A stretch of 34,761 nucleotides of DNA. Origin: RYN-428 sp035551995. GTDB taxonomy: Bacteria > Planctomycetota > Phycisphaerae > Tepidisphaerales > Tepidisphaeraceae. Shown here one piece after another: positions 33,730 to 34,761 of this stretch (positions within the stretch are counted from its first letter, which is position 1; every line of letters begins with the position of its first letter). The notes under the pieces were generated by a model. It made no database searches. It was given only the letters and a program-made list of their open reading frames with translations, and was not told where the DNA came from. Position numbers and translations under genes: made by a program. The stretch is from assembly GCA_035551995.1 (NCBI GenBank), contig DASZME010000090.1, positions 1-34,761 on the forward strand. Direction: 5' to 3'.

Positions 33730-34596
33730 CTATTTCGCGGTCCGATTGCGCGTGACCGCCTTGGCGGTGAAGCGCACGAGAAGATTCAGCGTGAAAATCA
33801 GCAGCAGAAGAACCAGGATCCCGGCGCGGGCCGCCCCGTTATGTTTGGGATCGACCACGACCGCGTCGTCATATATTTTGACGGTCAGCGACGGAAACTG
33901 CTTGCTTAAATCGAACGTCAGATGGTCGTAATTCAAGGCGGTGAACAGCAACGGCGCCGTCTCCCCGGCCACGCGGGCGATGGCCAGCATGATGCCGGTG
34001 ATCAGGCTCCCCGCCGCCGCGGGAAGCACCACCTTGAGGATGGTACGGGCCTTGGTGGCGCCGAGCGCGACCGACGCCTCTCGATAGCTTCGCGGCACCA
34101 GCAGCAACATTTCTTCGGTGGTGCGGGCGATCAGCGGAATCATGATGAAGGCCAGCGCCAGCGAACCGGCCCATCCGTTGTAATGATTCCGCGCCAGCAG
34201 GATGTATCCGAGAATGCCGACGACGATGCTCGGCACTCCCGCCAGCACGTCGGCGATAAACCGCACCGGGCCGGAGAGCCTCGAATTGCCGCTATATTCG
34301 GCGAGATAAATTCCCGTCAGCGTGCCGACCGGAATTCCGACGACGCTCGCGAGGCCGACGAGGATCAGCGTGCCGACGATTCCGGCTCGCATTCCGTAGG
34401 CCAACCCGGGCGCGTCGATCGGATCGTTGACGAAGAACGACCAATTGATCGACTTATATCCGACTGACACGAGGTATCCGGTCACCAGCGCCAGCACCGT
34501 GATGATCAGGACGGTGGATGAAACGCATATGGCGAACATCAGGCCGCTTTTTCCGCGGGAATAATTTTCGTAGGCGCTCCTGGCCATGGGTTTCAC
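33730..34596 (-). CDS. pstA: Phosphate ABC transporter permease PstA
   Basis: 288 aa from GTG 34596, which overlaps the pstC stop by 4 nt (GTGA); ATG 34587 is an alternative. About six membrane segments, the first at 18-42 (LMFAICVSSTVLIITVLALV). The permease EAA loop reads SYREASVALGATKARTILKVVLP, the contact site for PstB. VPSIVVGILGY and ARVAGETAPLLFTA are PstA marks. With PstC it forms the inner-membrane channel for phosphate. The 25-bp gap to pstB and overlap with pstC show one operon. Confidence 0.95.
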   Translation of the reverse strand: MKPMARSAYENYSRGKSGLMFAICVSSTVLIITVLALVTGYLVSVGYKSINWSFFVNDPIDAPGLAYGMRAGIVGTLILVGLASVVGIPVGTLTGIYLAEYSGNSRLSGPVRFIADVLAGVPSIVVGILGYILLARNHYNGWAGSLALAFIMIPLIARTTEEMLLLVPRSYREASVALGATKARTILKVVLPAAAGSLITGIMLAIARVAGETAPLLFTALNYDHLTFDLSKQFPSLTVKIYDDAVVVDPKHNGAARAGILVLLLLIFTLNLLVRFTAKAVTRNRTAK

Positions 34597-34761
34597 GCCC
34601 CTCCCGCGCGGGTTTGTTTTCCGACCACCAGATAACGGGCCAGGACGTTGAAAATAAGCGACATCACCAGCAACACCAGCCCCAGCTCGATGAGGGCCGA
34701 CGCCTGCATGCCGGCCGGCGTTTCCTTGAATTCGTTGGCCAGCAGGCTCGACATCGTCTGG
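34593..34761 (-). CDS. pstC: Phosphate ABC transporter permease PstC, C-terminal part
   Basis: Only the last 55 codons are in the window; the rest lies past the right edge. They read MSSLLANEFKETPAG, then one membrane helix (LIELGLVLLVMSLIFNVLAR) and a short basic tail YLVVGKQTRAGGA, as at the end of PstC. The TGA at 34593-34595 overlaps the pstA GTG start. The pstS gene and the operon promoter with any Pho box should be further right. Confidence 0.85.
   Translation of the reverse strand, partial: QTMSSLLANEFKETPAGMQASALIELGLVLLVMSLIFNVLARYLVVGKQTRAGGA

Overview
The window is GC-rich, gene-dense bacterial chromosome. A Gram-negative cell plan is indicated by an LpxA-type acyltransferase, a large AsmA-like envelope protein, a lipoprotein and two Sec-exported proteins. 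A MamK-like actin, a DUF4175 giant membrane protein, a short Planctomycetes-style hypothetical protein and dispersed intergenic repeats make a member of the Planctomycetota (Phycisphaerae-like) the best guess. This is inferred from gene content and style only; the window holds no rRNA or tRNA to confirm it.

Layout. (1) 1-4000: a protein with a GspF/PilC-type N-terminal segment, an IS701-like insertion sequence with 18-bp perfect terminal inverted repeats, a MamK-like actin and its strong terminator. (2) 4.0-6.1 kb: a small accessory patch with a VapBC-type toxin-antitoxin pair, a frameshifted Uma2-family nuclease and an orphan 143-aa protein. (3) 6.1-11.6 kb: a lone trpB, a membrane-anchored methyltransferase overlapping a free-standing adenylate-forming ligase, an ankyrin lipoprotein and a DedA membrane protein. 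(4) 11.9-18.6 kb, all leftward: a thiamine-binding UPF0045 protein, a LutA-like Fe-S protein, a GT39-type glycosyltransferase and a 1341-aa AsmA-like protein. (5) 18.7-25.9 kb: an exported protein with a Gly/Tyr/His-rich tail, aconitase, a small exported protein, ispH, an SDR gene remnant and a transglutaminase-like protein. (6) 26.2-30.9 kb: lpxA-like acyltransferase, a short hypothetical and DUF4175. (7) 31.1-34.8 kb: a leftward phosphate block pstC(partial)-pstA-pstB-phoU-phoB; no phoR is visible.

How genes work together. The Pst block is a textbook high-affinity phosphate import and sensing unit with 4-bp pstC/pstA overlap. The glycosyltransferase and AsmA-like gene overlap by 19 nt, and the methyltransferase and ligase overlap by 4 nt, so each pair is probably translated together. 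The actin and the GspF-N protein were probably near neighbours on the same strand before the insertion sequence separated them.

The most unusual structure is a pair of intergenic elements (1013-1073 plus 2592-2628, and 5961-6111). Each is bounded by inverted arms of 7-bp repeats (GTTGTYA / AACAACT). They share the same outer ends (GAATGAGTTGT... and ...CAACT(T)ATTCCC), and each starts right after a stop codon. The insertion sequence sits inside the first copy. I see no CRISPR array, no phage and no complete new defence system.
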